Of a stretch of 64,000 bases of DNA, positions 53,918 to 62,025 are shown in pieces. The stretch lies in contig NZ_JBHEBG010000001.1 of assembly GCF_046557915.1 (NCBI RefSeq), forward strand, positions 1,550,001 to 1,614,000, read 5' to 3'. A model generated the notes under the pieces. It had not been told where the DNA came from, searched no databases, and worked only from the letters and a program-made list of their open reading frames with translations. The stretch is from JBHEBG01 sp046557915 (GTDB lineage Bacteria; Bacteroidota; Bacteroidia; Flavobacteriales; Flavobacteriaceae). Made by a program: the position numbers and the translations under genes. Within the stretch, counting starts at the first letter, position 1, and the number at the start of each line of letters is the position of its first letter.

Positions 53918-54820
53918 TCAGCCGTTAAGGGCCACCACTTGGTTTATTTTATCACCCATCATGTTTTTCAACATATTCTCTATACCGTTTTTAAGGGTAA
54001 AGGTAGAAGAAGGGCAGCCACTGCATGCGCCTTGCAAAATTACATTAACGGTTTTGCTCTCCTGTTCGTAGGACTTAAAAAGTATATTACCGCCATCGCT
54101 GGCTACTGCTGGTTTTACATATTCTTCCAGAATATCTATGATCTGCTTGGAGGTATCATCCAAGTTTACATCTTCCAATTGCTTGGCCGGAGTCTCTTTG
54201 GTTTGCTGCGCCGCAGCGGTAGGCGATATTACTTCTTTGCCGTCAGCAATAAAATCCCTAATAAATTCGCGAAGTTCCATGGTAATTTCGTCCCAACTGG
54301 CTACCTCGTATTTGGTGACCGAAACATAGTTTTCATCCAAAAACACCTCTTTTACAAAGGGTAGGTGAAAAAGTTGTTTTGCAAGCTCGGAATCGCTGGC
54401 TTCATCAATATTTTTAAACTCGAAAGTGGTTGGCACAATTTTCTTGTTAACCACAAATTTCATTACCGCAGGGTTGGGAGTAACCTCTCCATAGACCGTT
54501 ACGGCTATTTTTTTATCATTTTCTTCCTCCAATACTACCGGTTCTCCAGCGTTGAGGTATTCTACCAATTGCTGGGCCACCTCATCCTTAACATCGTTCC
54601 ATTCTACAATATCGTAACGTTCCAAGGCAATAAAATTCCCTGAAATGTATACAGTTTTAATAAATGGAAGGTAGAACAATTGTTGAGCTAAAGGTGAATT
54701 TTTGGCCTCATCGATGTTCTTAAATTCATAACTTTTATGTTTTGTGATGAAGTGATTGGTGTCAAATTTTAAAATGCTGGGGTTATTCGTTTCCACTACA
54801 CTGATCGTATACTCTTCCAT
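53918..54820 (-). CDS. NFU-type Fe-S cluster scaffold with duplicated N-domain
   Basis: The 300-residue protein has two tandem Nfu N-terminal domains, about 4-95 and 105-195. Both carry the matching segments YEFKNIDEAKNSPLAQQLF and FEFKNIDEASDSELAKQLF, then LPF[IV]K. A NifU-like C-terminal domain (about 220-300) follows with the cluster-binding C-x2-C in GACSGCPSSTFTLKNGIE. It receives Fe-S clusters and passes them to client proteins. Standard NfuA-type proteins have one N-domain, so the doubling adds roughly 100 residues. It lies upstream of dodecin on the same strand with a 71-bp gap. Confidence 0.92.
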   Translation of the reverse strand: MEEYTISVVETNNPSILKFDTNHFITKHKSYEFKNIDEAKNSPLAQQLFYLPFIKTVYISGNFIALERYDIVEWNDVKDEVAQQLVEYLNAGEPVVLEEENDKKIAVTVYGEVTPNPAVMKFVVNKKIVPTTFEFKNIDEASDSELAKQLFHLPFVKEVFLDENYVSVTKYEVASWDEITMELREFIRDFIADGKEVISPTAAAQQTKETPAKQLEDVNLDDTSKQIIDILEEYVKPAVASDGGNILFKSYEQESKTVNVILQGACSGCPSSTFTLKNGIENMLKNMMGDKINQVVALNG

Positions 54821-54879
54821 GGCTTAAAAATTTTTACAAAAATACAAAGTAAATCCATGTTGGCCTACATATAATAATG

Positions 54880-54909
54880 TTGTGTTTCAACCGTTATACT
54901 TTATATTTG
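54880..54909 (+). promoter_or_regulatory. Bacteroidota-type promoter for the PorP/SprF-like gene
   Basis: TTG (54880-54882), 19 bp, TATATTTG (54902-54909), ending 34 bp before the ATG at 54944. Both elements and the spacing are consensus. Confidence 0.82.
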
Positions 54910-54943
54910 AACGATATACCAACAGTTATCCCCACATCTTAAG

Positions 54944-55939
54944 ATGAAAAACAGGTTATTGCTTTTATTCTCGTGTGTGCTTATTGGATTGCAGTCCTAT
55001 GCGCAGGAGGGAATCCCCGTATATTTTGATTATTTGTCGGACAACTACTATTTGGTACACCCTTCCATGGCGGGTATCGGAGAAGGAGGTAAGATACGGC
55101 TAACGGCTAGGAAACAGTGGTTCAGCGTAGACGAAGCACCTAGTTTACAGACTTTAAACGGTCATTTTAGGGTAGGTGAGAGCAGTGGTGTTGGCGCAAT
55201 TATTTTTAATGATGCCAATGGTTACCACTCGCAGACCGGTATTAAATTTACTTATGCCCATCATCTTAGATTTTCTAGAGACCTTACCAATTTAAATCAG
55301 TTATCATTTGGTTTAAGCACCGGAGTAATACTAAGTAGTTTGGATGAAACTGAGTTTAGGTCCATTATTCCAGATCCCATAATCACCGGAACTAAAAATA
55401 CAGCTAGCTATTTTAATGTTGATTTTGGGATGTCTTACAACTTTTTGGAGTTTTATGCCCATGCTTCCGTTCTTAATGTTTTAGGTAGTGGTCGCGATTT
55501 GTACACGGCAATAGAATTTGATAATTTAAGAAGATACCTTTTATCCGCAGGGTATGTCTTTGGTAAGGGCAAATGGCAGATAGAACCATCTGTACTTTTA
55601 CAACTAACGGAATTTACCGAAGAGAAGACTATTGATATTAATGCGAAAGTATATCGTGAGGTTGGAATAGGTACGTTGTGGGGCGGTCTTTCCTATAGAA
55701 GAAGCTTTGATGGTGCTCAATTTCAGACAAATGGCAGTTTTGGGGAACAACGTTTACAGTTGTTTACCCCAATTATCGGTCTTAATTGGAAGAATTATAT
55801 GGTCTCCTACAACTATTCTTATCAATCAGGAGATATCCGATTGGACAATGGTGGGTTTCATCAAATAACCCTTGGATACAACTTTGGACAAGATTCTGAA
55901 AATAAATACGATTGTAAATGTCCTGCAGTAAACCTGTAA
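54944..55939 (+). CDS. PorP/SprF-family type IX secretion-associated outer membrane protein
   Basis: The 331-residue protein has a signal peptide (MKNRLLLLFSCVLIGLQSYA, then Q21) and the family opening VYFDYLSDNYYLVHPSMAGI followed by RKQWFSVDEAPSLQTLNGHF, the most conserved part of PorP/SprF. Alternating strands end in FHQITLGYNFG, a barrel-like pattern. Members of this family help secrete or anchor large adhesins with type B T9SS sorting domains, usually encoded next door. Here both neighbours are on the opposite strand and no adhesin adjoins, so it is an orphan copy in this window. The C-terminus has an unusual CKCPAVNL end. Confidence 0.92.
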   Translation: MKNRLLLLFSCVLIGLQSYAQEGIPVYFDYLSDNYYLVHPSMAGIGEGGKIRLTARKQWFSVDEAPSLQTLNGHFRVGESSGVGAIIFNDANGYHSQTGIKFTYAHHLRFSRDLTNLNQLSFGLSTGVILSSLDETEFRSIIPDPIITGTKNTASYFNVDFGMSYNFLEFYAHASVLNVLGSGRDLYTAIEFDNLRRYLLSAGYVFGKGKWQIEPSVLLQLTEFTEEKTIDINAKVYREVGIGTLWGGLSYRRSFDGAQFQTNGSFGEQRLQLFTPIIGLNWKNYMVSYNYSYQSGDIRLDNGGFHQITLGYNFGQDSENKYDCKCPAVNL

Positions 55940-55944
55940 CAATA

Positions 55945-55981
55945 TAAATGGGCCCATCGTACTATGTGACAGACCCATTTA
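55945..55981. other. Inverted repeat between convergent genes
   Basis: TAAATGGG (55945-55952) and CCCATTTA (55974-55981) are perfect 8-base inverted repeats around 21 nt, in the gap between the PorP/SprF-like gene and the convergent VWA gene. No T-run follows on either strand. It may be a weak bidirectional terminator. Confidence 0.4.
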
Positions 55982-56024
55982 CACAACAACCCACAACCAA
56001 GAGGCTACTTTAACGCTTTTTTTT

Positions 56025-57203
56025 CTATTCCCATTTATAGTTTTTCTTGGCCGCTTGCTTTTGTATTGCAGTTAGCATGGCATTTTCTAACTCTCCTTCT
56101 TCTCCATTTTTTTGCTGCTTCGCAATATAGATTTCTCTTTTCCTATTCAATTCCTGAATTTCCTTTTGAATTTTGATACGTTCAGATTTCTTGGATGCTA
56201 TATAAGCTTCTGCCTCTTGCTTGGATTTGCCTTTTAGTTCAGGGGGCATGTCCGCTTCTTTTATTTTGGAGACATCGAACTCTTCATCGTCAGCAGCGTC
56301 TACCAAATCCCATTTTTTGTTTTTGTACAACCTAGAGCTTTTACTTACAGCCCTTTTTATGTATACTGATTCCTCCAACCCTGCTGCGTTGGCATCCTGG
56401 GCGGCCTGCATCTCCATTTTGGAGGCACCCAGGGCACCGTAGGAAATATAGGTCTTGTTTAATTTGGAGTTCAGTTTTATGATAATGTCGTCATAAGGCG
56501 TATCAATATGCACTACTTGTTTGTTGTGATCTATGGCCATGTATTCCCCTCCTGTAAGAGTTGCGCCATTTTTCCAATCGGTGGCAACACCCTGTTCGTA
56601 ACTGCCACAGAAAATGGTATTTACAATGATATCCTTTTCCTTGGCATTGGTAACGGCATCCTTATAATTCAGTTTTCCTTGTGTAAAGGGCTCGTTTCCG
56701 GCAATAAAGATCATTTTTAGGTTATCCGGGTTTTTGCCCCATTCCAGTTGATTCAATGATGTATGGATCACCTGTCCGCAGTATTCTTCACCTCCATTGG
56801 TGGTAAGGGAGAACAATTTTTCCGATAATTCATCCAAATCACTACTGAAACCTATTACCTGTTGAATGTATCCTTCCCGTCCTGATAAATCATCATTGCC
56901 GTATTGGTATAGAGCAATTTGTAATTGTGGCCTTTCCTCATTACCACATTTGGCATAGGAGAACTTGTTTACAATATCCCATAATTGGGCTTTGGCCTGG
57001 TTAATTAATCCGTCCATACTATTGCTGGTATCCAAAAGGAGTGCAATTTTTACGAAATTCTTGGATGGCTTTACTACTGGCACTGCTGTTTTGGTTGTTA
57101 TTGCGGCTTCGGCCAGTTTCTTGGGCTTAGGCTCACACCCAAAAATGGTCCCTACGGATAAAGCCATTAAGACCATACTTGTTATTTGTTTTACGTTTTT
57201 CAT
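56025..57203 (-). CDS. VWA-domain lipoprotein
   Basis: The 392-residue protein has a signal peptide with a plausible lipobox cysteine (TIFGC, C23). Its von Willebrand factor A domain begins at about residue 52 with the metal-ion-dependent adhesion site D-x-S-x-S (DTSNSMDGL) and runs to about 250. The C-terminal third is highly charged and coiled-coil-like (GKSKQEAEAYIASKKSERIK and following). It probably sits at the inner or outer membrane facing the periplasm, binding a partner through a divalent ion. No MoxR, Bat or other partner gene lies next to it. Function is otherwise unknown. Confidence 0.85.
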   Translation of the reverse strand: MKNVKQITSMVLMALSVGTIFGCEPKPKKLAEAAITTKTAVPVVKPSKNFVKIALLLDTSNSMDGLINQAKAQLWDIVNKFSYAKCGNEERPQLQIALYQYGNDDLSGREGYIQQVIGFSSDLDELSEKLFSLTTNGGEEYCGQVIHTSLNQLEWGKNPDNLKMIFIAGNEPFTQGKLNYKDAVTNAKEKDIIVNTIFCGSYEQGVATDWKNGATLTGGEYMAIDHNKQVVHIDTPYDDIIIKLNSKLNKTYISYGALGASKMEMQAAQDANAAGLEESVYIKRAVSKSSRLYKNKKWDLVDAADDEEFDVSKIKEADMPPELKGKSKQEAEAYIASKKSERIKIQKEIQELNRKREIYIAKQQKNGEEGELENAMLTAIQKQAAKKNYKWE

Positions 57204-57349
57204 CTTGAAGTAATTTTGTTTAATATGGCATAAAACTAGGGCCGAACTTTTTCTAAAAAAATGAGTAATGAGGGAACTAGGCGTTTGAATGAGTAAAGCG
57301 CGCCAATGACTTTGTTAACACTGTAAATAGTGCATTTTTTCAATGGAAT

Positions 57350-57369
57350 ATGGTGTTTCACCATTTTTT
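57350..57369 (+). other. Terminator-like mini-hairpin upstream of the sensor kinase gene
   Basis: ATGGTG, TTT loop, CACCAT and a run of six T residues lie 46 bp before the kinase start. A second, weaker hairpin (CACT/AGTG, 57320-57333) followed by Ts lies just before it. The 211-bp divergent gap shows no clear consensus promoter on either strand. They may end stray transcription or act as attenuators; this is uncertain. Confidence 0.35.
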
Positions 57370-57414
57370 AATACCGTTTAAAACAAGTAAGTTTATCCTA
57401 TTCAAAAAGAGTTT

Positions 57415-59619
57415 ATGCAAAAAAGAGCATACATATTTTTGTTATTGTGCACTACGGCTTTCTTTGGGTTTTCCCAAATACAGCGTGGCCAGTCAAACTT
57501 TGAGATAACCGGTTCCGTGAAGGAGCGGAATACCCATACCCCAATTTCGGGGGTTTCTGTTTCTACCAAGGAAGGTGGCTATACCACTACAGATGCTCGG
57601 GGCGAGTTTAGGATTACCGTGTCGGTTGGAGACGAATTGATTGTTGAAAGTCCAGATTTTGAAACTGTAAGATACATTATTAGAAATGATGATGACGTAG
57701 ATGTTCTGGTCGTGGACTATCAAGAGCCTAAGAAAGAAAGTGCAAAAAAGAGATCTACCGTGGCAACTGCAGGTCAGCATCGGCAGTACCTAGATTCTGC
57801 TAAGTTGTATATGAAAAACGACATTGAGAAGAGCATCGATTTTATTACTCGATCTATAGAACAATTGGGAAGAAGAGGGAATAAACCAGAATTGGCTTCC
57901 TCGCTTAGTACTTTGGGAGAGGTATATCAGCACCACAAACAATACGATTTGGCAATAGCCAATTATAAAGATGCCTTAGAAGCTCAAAAGTCTACCAGAA
58001 CCACAATTTTACTGGGAAATACTTATCTGCTGAATAAAGAATTTAAGAATGCCGAGGCAACCTTTTTGTCATTGATAAACCTTAAAAGCATCGTTCCTTT
58101 TCAGAAAGTCCAATTGCTTGAAGGGCTTGGTGACACCTATAAAAGTTTAGGGCTGATAGATAAGGCGGTTGCGTATTATAACGAAGGATTGGTAATTGCA
58201 AAAAAGAACCAGATAACCCCCAAAATTACGGACTTAAACTCCAAGATCGCTGAGGCCTATGCCAAAGATGATAGAACTGTGGAGGCCGAAGGGTTTTTTA
58301 TTAATTCCTTACAGCTGTCTAAGAACCAGGCTCCGCAAAGGGCAATTCAGGAAAATGAAAAGGTGGCCGATTTTTACAGTAAAAAAAACAGGTATGATGA
58401 AGAAATAGAGCTGCGTAAGGAAAGTCTGAGCGAGTTAAAACAATTGCCAAGGGACCAGGCACAAAAAGGTGCCGTTGCCGGTAGGCCCGATACAATTACT
58501 GCCCAGCGGATCAATTATAAAATAGCGAATGCCTATATAGCTCAAGATAAATTGGATGAAGCAATTCCTTATTTGGAAAAAAGCATCGATGAAGCAGATA
58601 ATGAGGATGATTTATTGGTGCAAAAAGATGCCACCAGAAAATTGTCCGAAGTGTATAGGTATAAGGGCGATTTTACAAAAGCATTGGAAACTTATCAAAA
58701 GTACGTAACCGTTGTAGATACGCTCTATGTTAGAAAGGAACAGGAAATATCCCAAGCTGCTAGGTTTAACAGGGAAATTGCCTCTAAACAGAGCCGAATA
58801 TCCGGTCTGGAACAAGAACGACAATTATCGCAGAGCAAATATGATCTTGCACTAACATCCCAAGAATTGGCGCAAGAGAGCAATAAAAGACAACGATGGA
58901 TTATCTATTCGTTATTGTTCGGGATGCTACTTACCGCTTTGGCCGCCTTCTTTTTCTATCGAAGCAATAAACAACAGAAACTGGCAAACAATTTACTGGC
59001 ACTAAAGTCGCTACGGTCACAGATGAACCCACATTTTATTTTTAATGCACTGAACTCCGTGAACAACTACATTGCCAAAAGCGATGAGCGTAGTGCTAAC
59101 AGGTATCTAAGCGAATTTTCTACCCTTATGCGAGCCGTTCTGGAAAATTCCGAAGAAGATTTTATACCCTTATCCAAAGAATTGGAGCTTATAGAGTTAT
59201 ACGTAAAATTAGAGCACTCTCGTTTCCCGGATAAGTTTGGATATGAAATTAAAGTAGATCAACGTATAGACATAGATGCTTTCCAAATTCCTCCTATGCT
59301 ACTTCAGCCCTATATAGAGAATGCAATTTGGCATGGTTTGCGTTACAAAGAAGAAAAAGGATCTCTGCAAATTGATCTGGCACAAAAAGACAACGATGCG
59401 ATAACCATTACCATTACCGATGATGGAATAGGTAGAAAAAAATCGGACCAGCTCAAAACCAACAATCAGAAAAAGCAAAAGTCTAAAGGTATGGGCAATA
59501 TCAAAAAACGAATAGCCATTTTGAACGATATGTATAAAAACAAGGTAACCGTAGCTATTTGCGACCTAAATGATGATGCTTCGGGAACACAAGTTGTATT
59601 GACATTAAAAAAAGATTGA
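57415..59619 (+). CDS. LytS-type sensor histidine kinase with carboxypeptidase-regulatory-like and TPR domains
   Basis: The 734-residue protein has a signal peptide (RAYIFLLLCTTAFFGFS), then a CarboxypepD_reg-like beta domain (about 28-105: ITGSVKERNTHTPISGVSV) of the type usually seen at the start of outer-membrane transporters. TPR-rich helices (about 150-430), a coiled coil, one transmembrane helix (about 497-517) and a His_kinase/HATPase end follow. The phospho-acceptor is H540 in QMNPHFIFNALNSVNNY, and the ATP site includes ENAIWHGLRYKEEKG and DDGIGRKKS. The sensor part is thus periplasmic. The stop overlaps the start of the response regulator by one base, so the pair is co-translated. 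The signal is unknown. Confidence 0.93.
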   Translation: MQKRAYIFLLLCTTAFFGFSQIQRGQSNFEITGSVKERNTHTPISGVSVSTKEGGYTTTDARGEFRITVSVGDELIVESPDFETVRYIIRNDDDVDVLVVDYQEPKKESAKKRSTVATAGQHRQYLDSAKLYMKNDIEKSIDFITRSIEQLGRRGNKPELASSLSTLGEVYQHHKQYDLAIANYKDALEAQKSTRTTILLGNTYLLNKEFKNAEATFLSLINLKSIVPFQKVQLLEGLGDTYKSLGLIDKAVAYYNEGLVIAKKNQITPKITDLNSKIAEAYAKDDRTVEAEGFFINSLQLSKNQAPQRAIQENEKVADFYSKKNRYDEEIELRKESLSELKQLPRDQAQKGAVAGRPDTITAQRINYKIANAYIAQDKLDEAIPYLEKSIDEADNEDDLLVQKDATRKLSEVYRYKGDFTKALETYQKYVTVVDTLYVRKEQEISQAARFNREIASKQSRISGLEQERQLSQSKYDLALTSQELAQESNKRQRWIIYSLLFGMLLTALAAFFFYRSNKQQKLANNLLALKSLRSQMNPHFIFNALNSVNNYIAKSDERSANRYLSEFSTLMRAVLENSEEDFIPLSKELELIELYVKLEHSRFPDKFGYEIKVDQRIDIDAFQIPPMLLQPYIENAIWHGLRYKEEKGSLQIDLAQKDNDAITITITDDGIGRKKSDQLKTNNQKKQKSKGMGNIKKRIAILNDMYKNKVTVAICDLNDDASGTQVVLTLKKD

Positions 59620-60350
59620 TGAAATTGAATGCTATCATCGTGGAAGACGAGGCCAATAGTAGGGAAATCCTTCGGAACTATCTGTTGAAATATTGCAAGA
59701 ATGTTACACTTTTAGGAGAAGCGGCCACCATAAAAGAAGGTTTGGATCTTATAGGGCAAACCCAACCAGACTTAATTTTCTTAGATGTGGAAATGCCTTT
59801 TGGAAATGCTTTTGATTTGTTGGATAAAGTGCCACAACGTACTTTTGAGACCGTTTTTGTTACCGCGTATAACCAATATGCCATGGACGCACTCAACAGT
59901 CATGCTGCCTACTATTTAATGAAGCCCATTAATATTGATGAGCTCATAAAGGCGGTAGATTACGTAACGGAAATTAGGCAAAAGGAAGATGCCTTGGAAG
60001 ACCGTATTCTTAAGCCCAGATTGAATAAGGTCGATGGCAAGATTACCCTACCCCAACAAGACGGGTTTCAAATTTTAAACGTGTCCGACATTCTGTATTG
60101 CAAGGCAGACGACAACTATACCGAAATTTATTTGGAGCGTGGCAAAATAGTCGTTAGTAAAACCTTAAAGTACTTTGAGGAGGCGTTGTCGGATTTTCCG
60201 TTTGCAAGAATCCACAAATCGTATTTGGTAAATGTAAATGAGGTGGTAAAGTACCGAAAGGGTAAGGGTGGTAGCGTAGAAATTTCCAATGGCAAGGAAC
60301 TTTTGGTCTCAGCAGCTAAAAAGAAGACATTATTATCCTATTTTGACTAA
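59619..60350 (+). CDS. LytTR-family response regulator
   Basis: The 243-residue protein has a receiver domain (VEDEANSREILRNYL start; phospho-acceptor Asp in LIFLDVEMPFGNAFD, about residue 54) and a C-terminal LytTR DNA-binding domain (ILYCKADDNYTEIYLERG, then FARIHKSYLVNVNEVVKY). ATG 59619 shares its A with the kinase stop (TGATG). It should bind direct-repeat sites in target promoters once phosphorylated by the kinase encoded upstream. Target genes are not evident; the gamma-carbonic-anhydrase-like gene follows 10 bp after the stop and may be co-transcribed. Confidence 0.95.
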   Translation: MKLNAIIVEDEANSREILRNYLLKYCKNVTLLGEAATIKEGLDLIGQTQPDLIFLDVEMPFGNAFDLLDKVPQRTFETVFVTAYNQYAMDALNSHAAYYLMKPINIDELIKAVDYVTEIRQKEDALEDRILKPRLNKVDGKITLPQQDGFQILNVSDILYCKADDNYTEIYLERGKIVVSKTLKYFEEALSDFPFARIHKSYLVNVNEVVKYRKGKGGSVEISNGKELLVSAAKKKTLLSYFD

Positions 60351-60360
60351 AAATTTAAAA

Positions 60361-60876
60361 ATGATTATAAAGACCATCAAAGGAAAAACACCGGTATTTG
60401 GGGGAGACTGTTTCGTTGCCGAAAATGCGGTAGTTGTAGGCGATGTTGTTATGGGTGATGAATGCAGTATCTGGTACAATGCCGTACTTCGTGGCGATGT
60501 ACATTTCATTAAAATGGGTAACAAGGTAAATGTACAGGACGGAGCCGTAATACATTGTACCTACAAGAAATCGCCAACAACGATAGGGAATAATGTCTCC
60601 ATAGGTCATAATGCCATTGTGCATGGTTGTACCGTTAAGGACAATGTGCTTATTGGCATGGGAAGTGTAATAATGGACGACTGCGTTGTGGAAAGCAATA
60701 GCATTATAGCGGCAGGGGCGGTAGTGACAAAAGGTACCCATGTGCCCTCAGGGACTGTTTTTGCAGGTATGCCGGCAAAGAAGATAAAGGATATTAGTCC
60801 GGAATTAAGTGCCGATGAAATAGATAGGATTGCCAATAGTTATGTAAAATATGCCAGCTGGTTTAAAGAAAAATAA
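60361..60876 (+). CDS. Gamma-carbonic-anhydrase-like / PaaY-family hexapeptide-repeat protein
   Basis: The 171-residue protein is a left-handed beta-helix with hexapeptide repeats (CFVAENAVVVGDVVMGDECS) and three candidate zinc histidines in VIHC and SIGHNAIVHGC. It belongs to the gamma-CA/YrdA/PaaY group. Many members are not proven carbonic anhydrases, and PaaY is a thioesterase. ATG 60361 is chosen because longer in-frame starts run inside the response regulator gene. It lies 10 bp after that gene. Confidence 0.9.
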   Translation: MIIKTIKGKTPVFGGDCFVAENAVVVGDVVMGDECSIWYNAVLRGDVHFIKMGNKVNVQDGAVIHCTYKKSPTTIGNNVSIGHNAIVHGCTVKDNVLIGMGSVIMDDCVVESNSIIAAGAVVTKGTHVPSGTVFAGMPAKKIKDISPELSADEIDRIANSYVKYASWFKEK

Positions 60877-60978
60877 TGGGTAGGCGCTAGACCTGGTCAA
60901 GTAAGAACCCACTATCCACGATAAACTGTTTTTTTCAATCAAATATTTCCTATTTTAGCCAACGAAAATCAAAGAAAA

Positions 60979-61863
60979 ATGAACGCATATATATTCCCGG
61001 GACAAGGCGCACAATATGTTGGAATGGGGCTTGATCTTTACGAAAAATACCCATTGGCCCAAGAAATGTTTGAAGATGCCAATGATATTTTGGGTTTTAC
61101 CATCACCGACATGATGTTTGAAGGAACGCCCGAAGATTTAAAACAGACCAAGGTTACCCAACCGGCAATTTTTCTGCATTCGGTTATTTTAAGTAAGGTA
61201 ATGGGGGAGAGTTTTAGACCGGATATGGTTGCAGGACATTCTTTAGGCGAGTTTTCGGCTTTGGTAGCCAATGGCACCTTAAATTTTGAGGACGGTCTAA
61301 AGTTGGTTGCTCAACGGGCAATGGCTATGCAAAAAGCATGTGAGTTACAACCTAGTACCATGGCAGCTGTTTTAGGATTGGATGACGGAGTCGTAGAAAA
61401 AATTTGCAATGAGACCCAGGGTATAGTGGTGGCGGCCAATTATAATTGTCCCGGACAATTGGTGATTTCCGGAGAGGTTGAAGCGGTAAATGCAGCTTGC
61501 GAAAGCTTAAAAGAAGCCGGTGCACGAAGGGCTTTGGTATTGCCCGTAGGTGGAGCATTTCATTCCCCACTAATGGAACCTGCTCGCGAGGAGCTAGCAT
61601 CGGCCATAGAAAACACCGTTTTCAATATACCATCCTGTCCAATTTATCAGAATGTTCCTACCACTGCAATAGACAATTCGGATGAAATAAAAAGCAACCT
61701 CATGTTGCAGCTGACAGCTCCTGTAAAATGGACACAAAGTGTTAAAAATATGGTGGCCAATGGCGCTAAATTATTTACGGAAGTGGGGCCTGGAAAGGTA
61801 TTACAAGGTTTGGTGAGAAAGATTGATGCATCTGCTGAAACGGCTTCCGCAGACCTTCATTAG
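60979..61863 (+). CDS. fabD: Malonyl-CoA:acyl carrier protein transacylase
   Basis: The 294-residue protein starts MNAYIFPGQGAQYVGMG and has the nucleophile serine in AGHSLGEFSALVA, the arginine-containing KLVAQRAMAMQ, and catalytic histidine in GGAFHSPLMEPA. It loads malonyl groups onto ACP for fatty acid synthesis. Length is normal for Bacteroidota FabD. No other fab gene is in the window, and it appears to be transcribed alone. Confidence 0.96.
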   Translation: MNAYIFPGQGAQYVGMGLDLYEKYPLAQEMFEDANDILGFTITDMMFEGTPEDLKQTKVTQPAIFLHSVILSKVMGESFRPDMVAGHSLGEFSALVANGTLNFEDGLKLVAQRAMAMQKACELQPSTMAAVLGLDDGVVEKICNETQGIVVAANYNCPGQLVISGEVEAVNAACESLKEAGARRALVLPVGGAFHSPLMEPAREELASAIENTVFNIPSCPIYQNVPTTAIDNSDEIKSNLMLQLTAPVKWTQSVKNMVANGAKLFTEVGPGKVLQGLVRKIDASAETASADLH

Positions 61864-62025
61864 CAGGTATTTACCTTCATATTTTGCATTTCAACTTAAA
61901 AAGATAGATTTAACCCCTTTTATTAGTAGTAAGGCAGTTTTTTTTAGTAATATTGATTCCCAATTTTACTATCCTAGATCGCGTTTGCTTTGGTTTGAAT
62001 TTTTATAGATTCAGAAAACAGCATA

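Noticed and set aside
60289..60360. Longer start for the gamma-carbonic-anhydrase-like gene
   Set aside because: It would lie within the end of the response regulator gene; ATG 60361 gives the usual family N-terminus.
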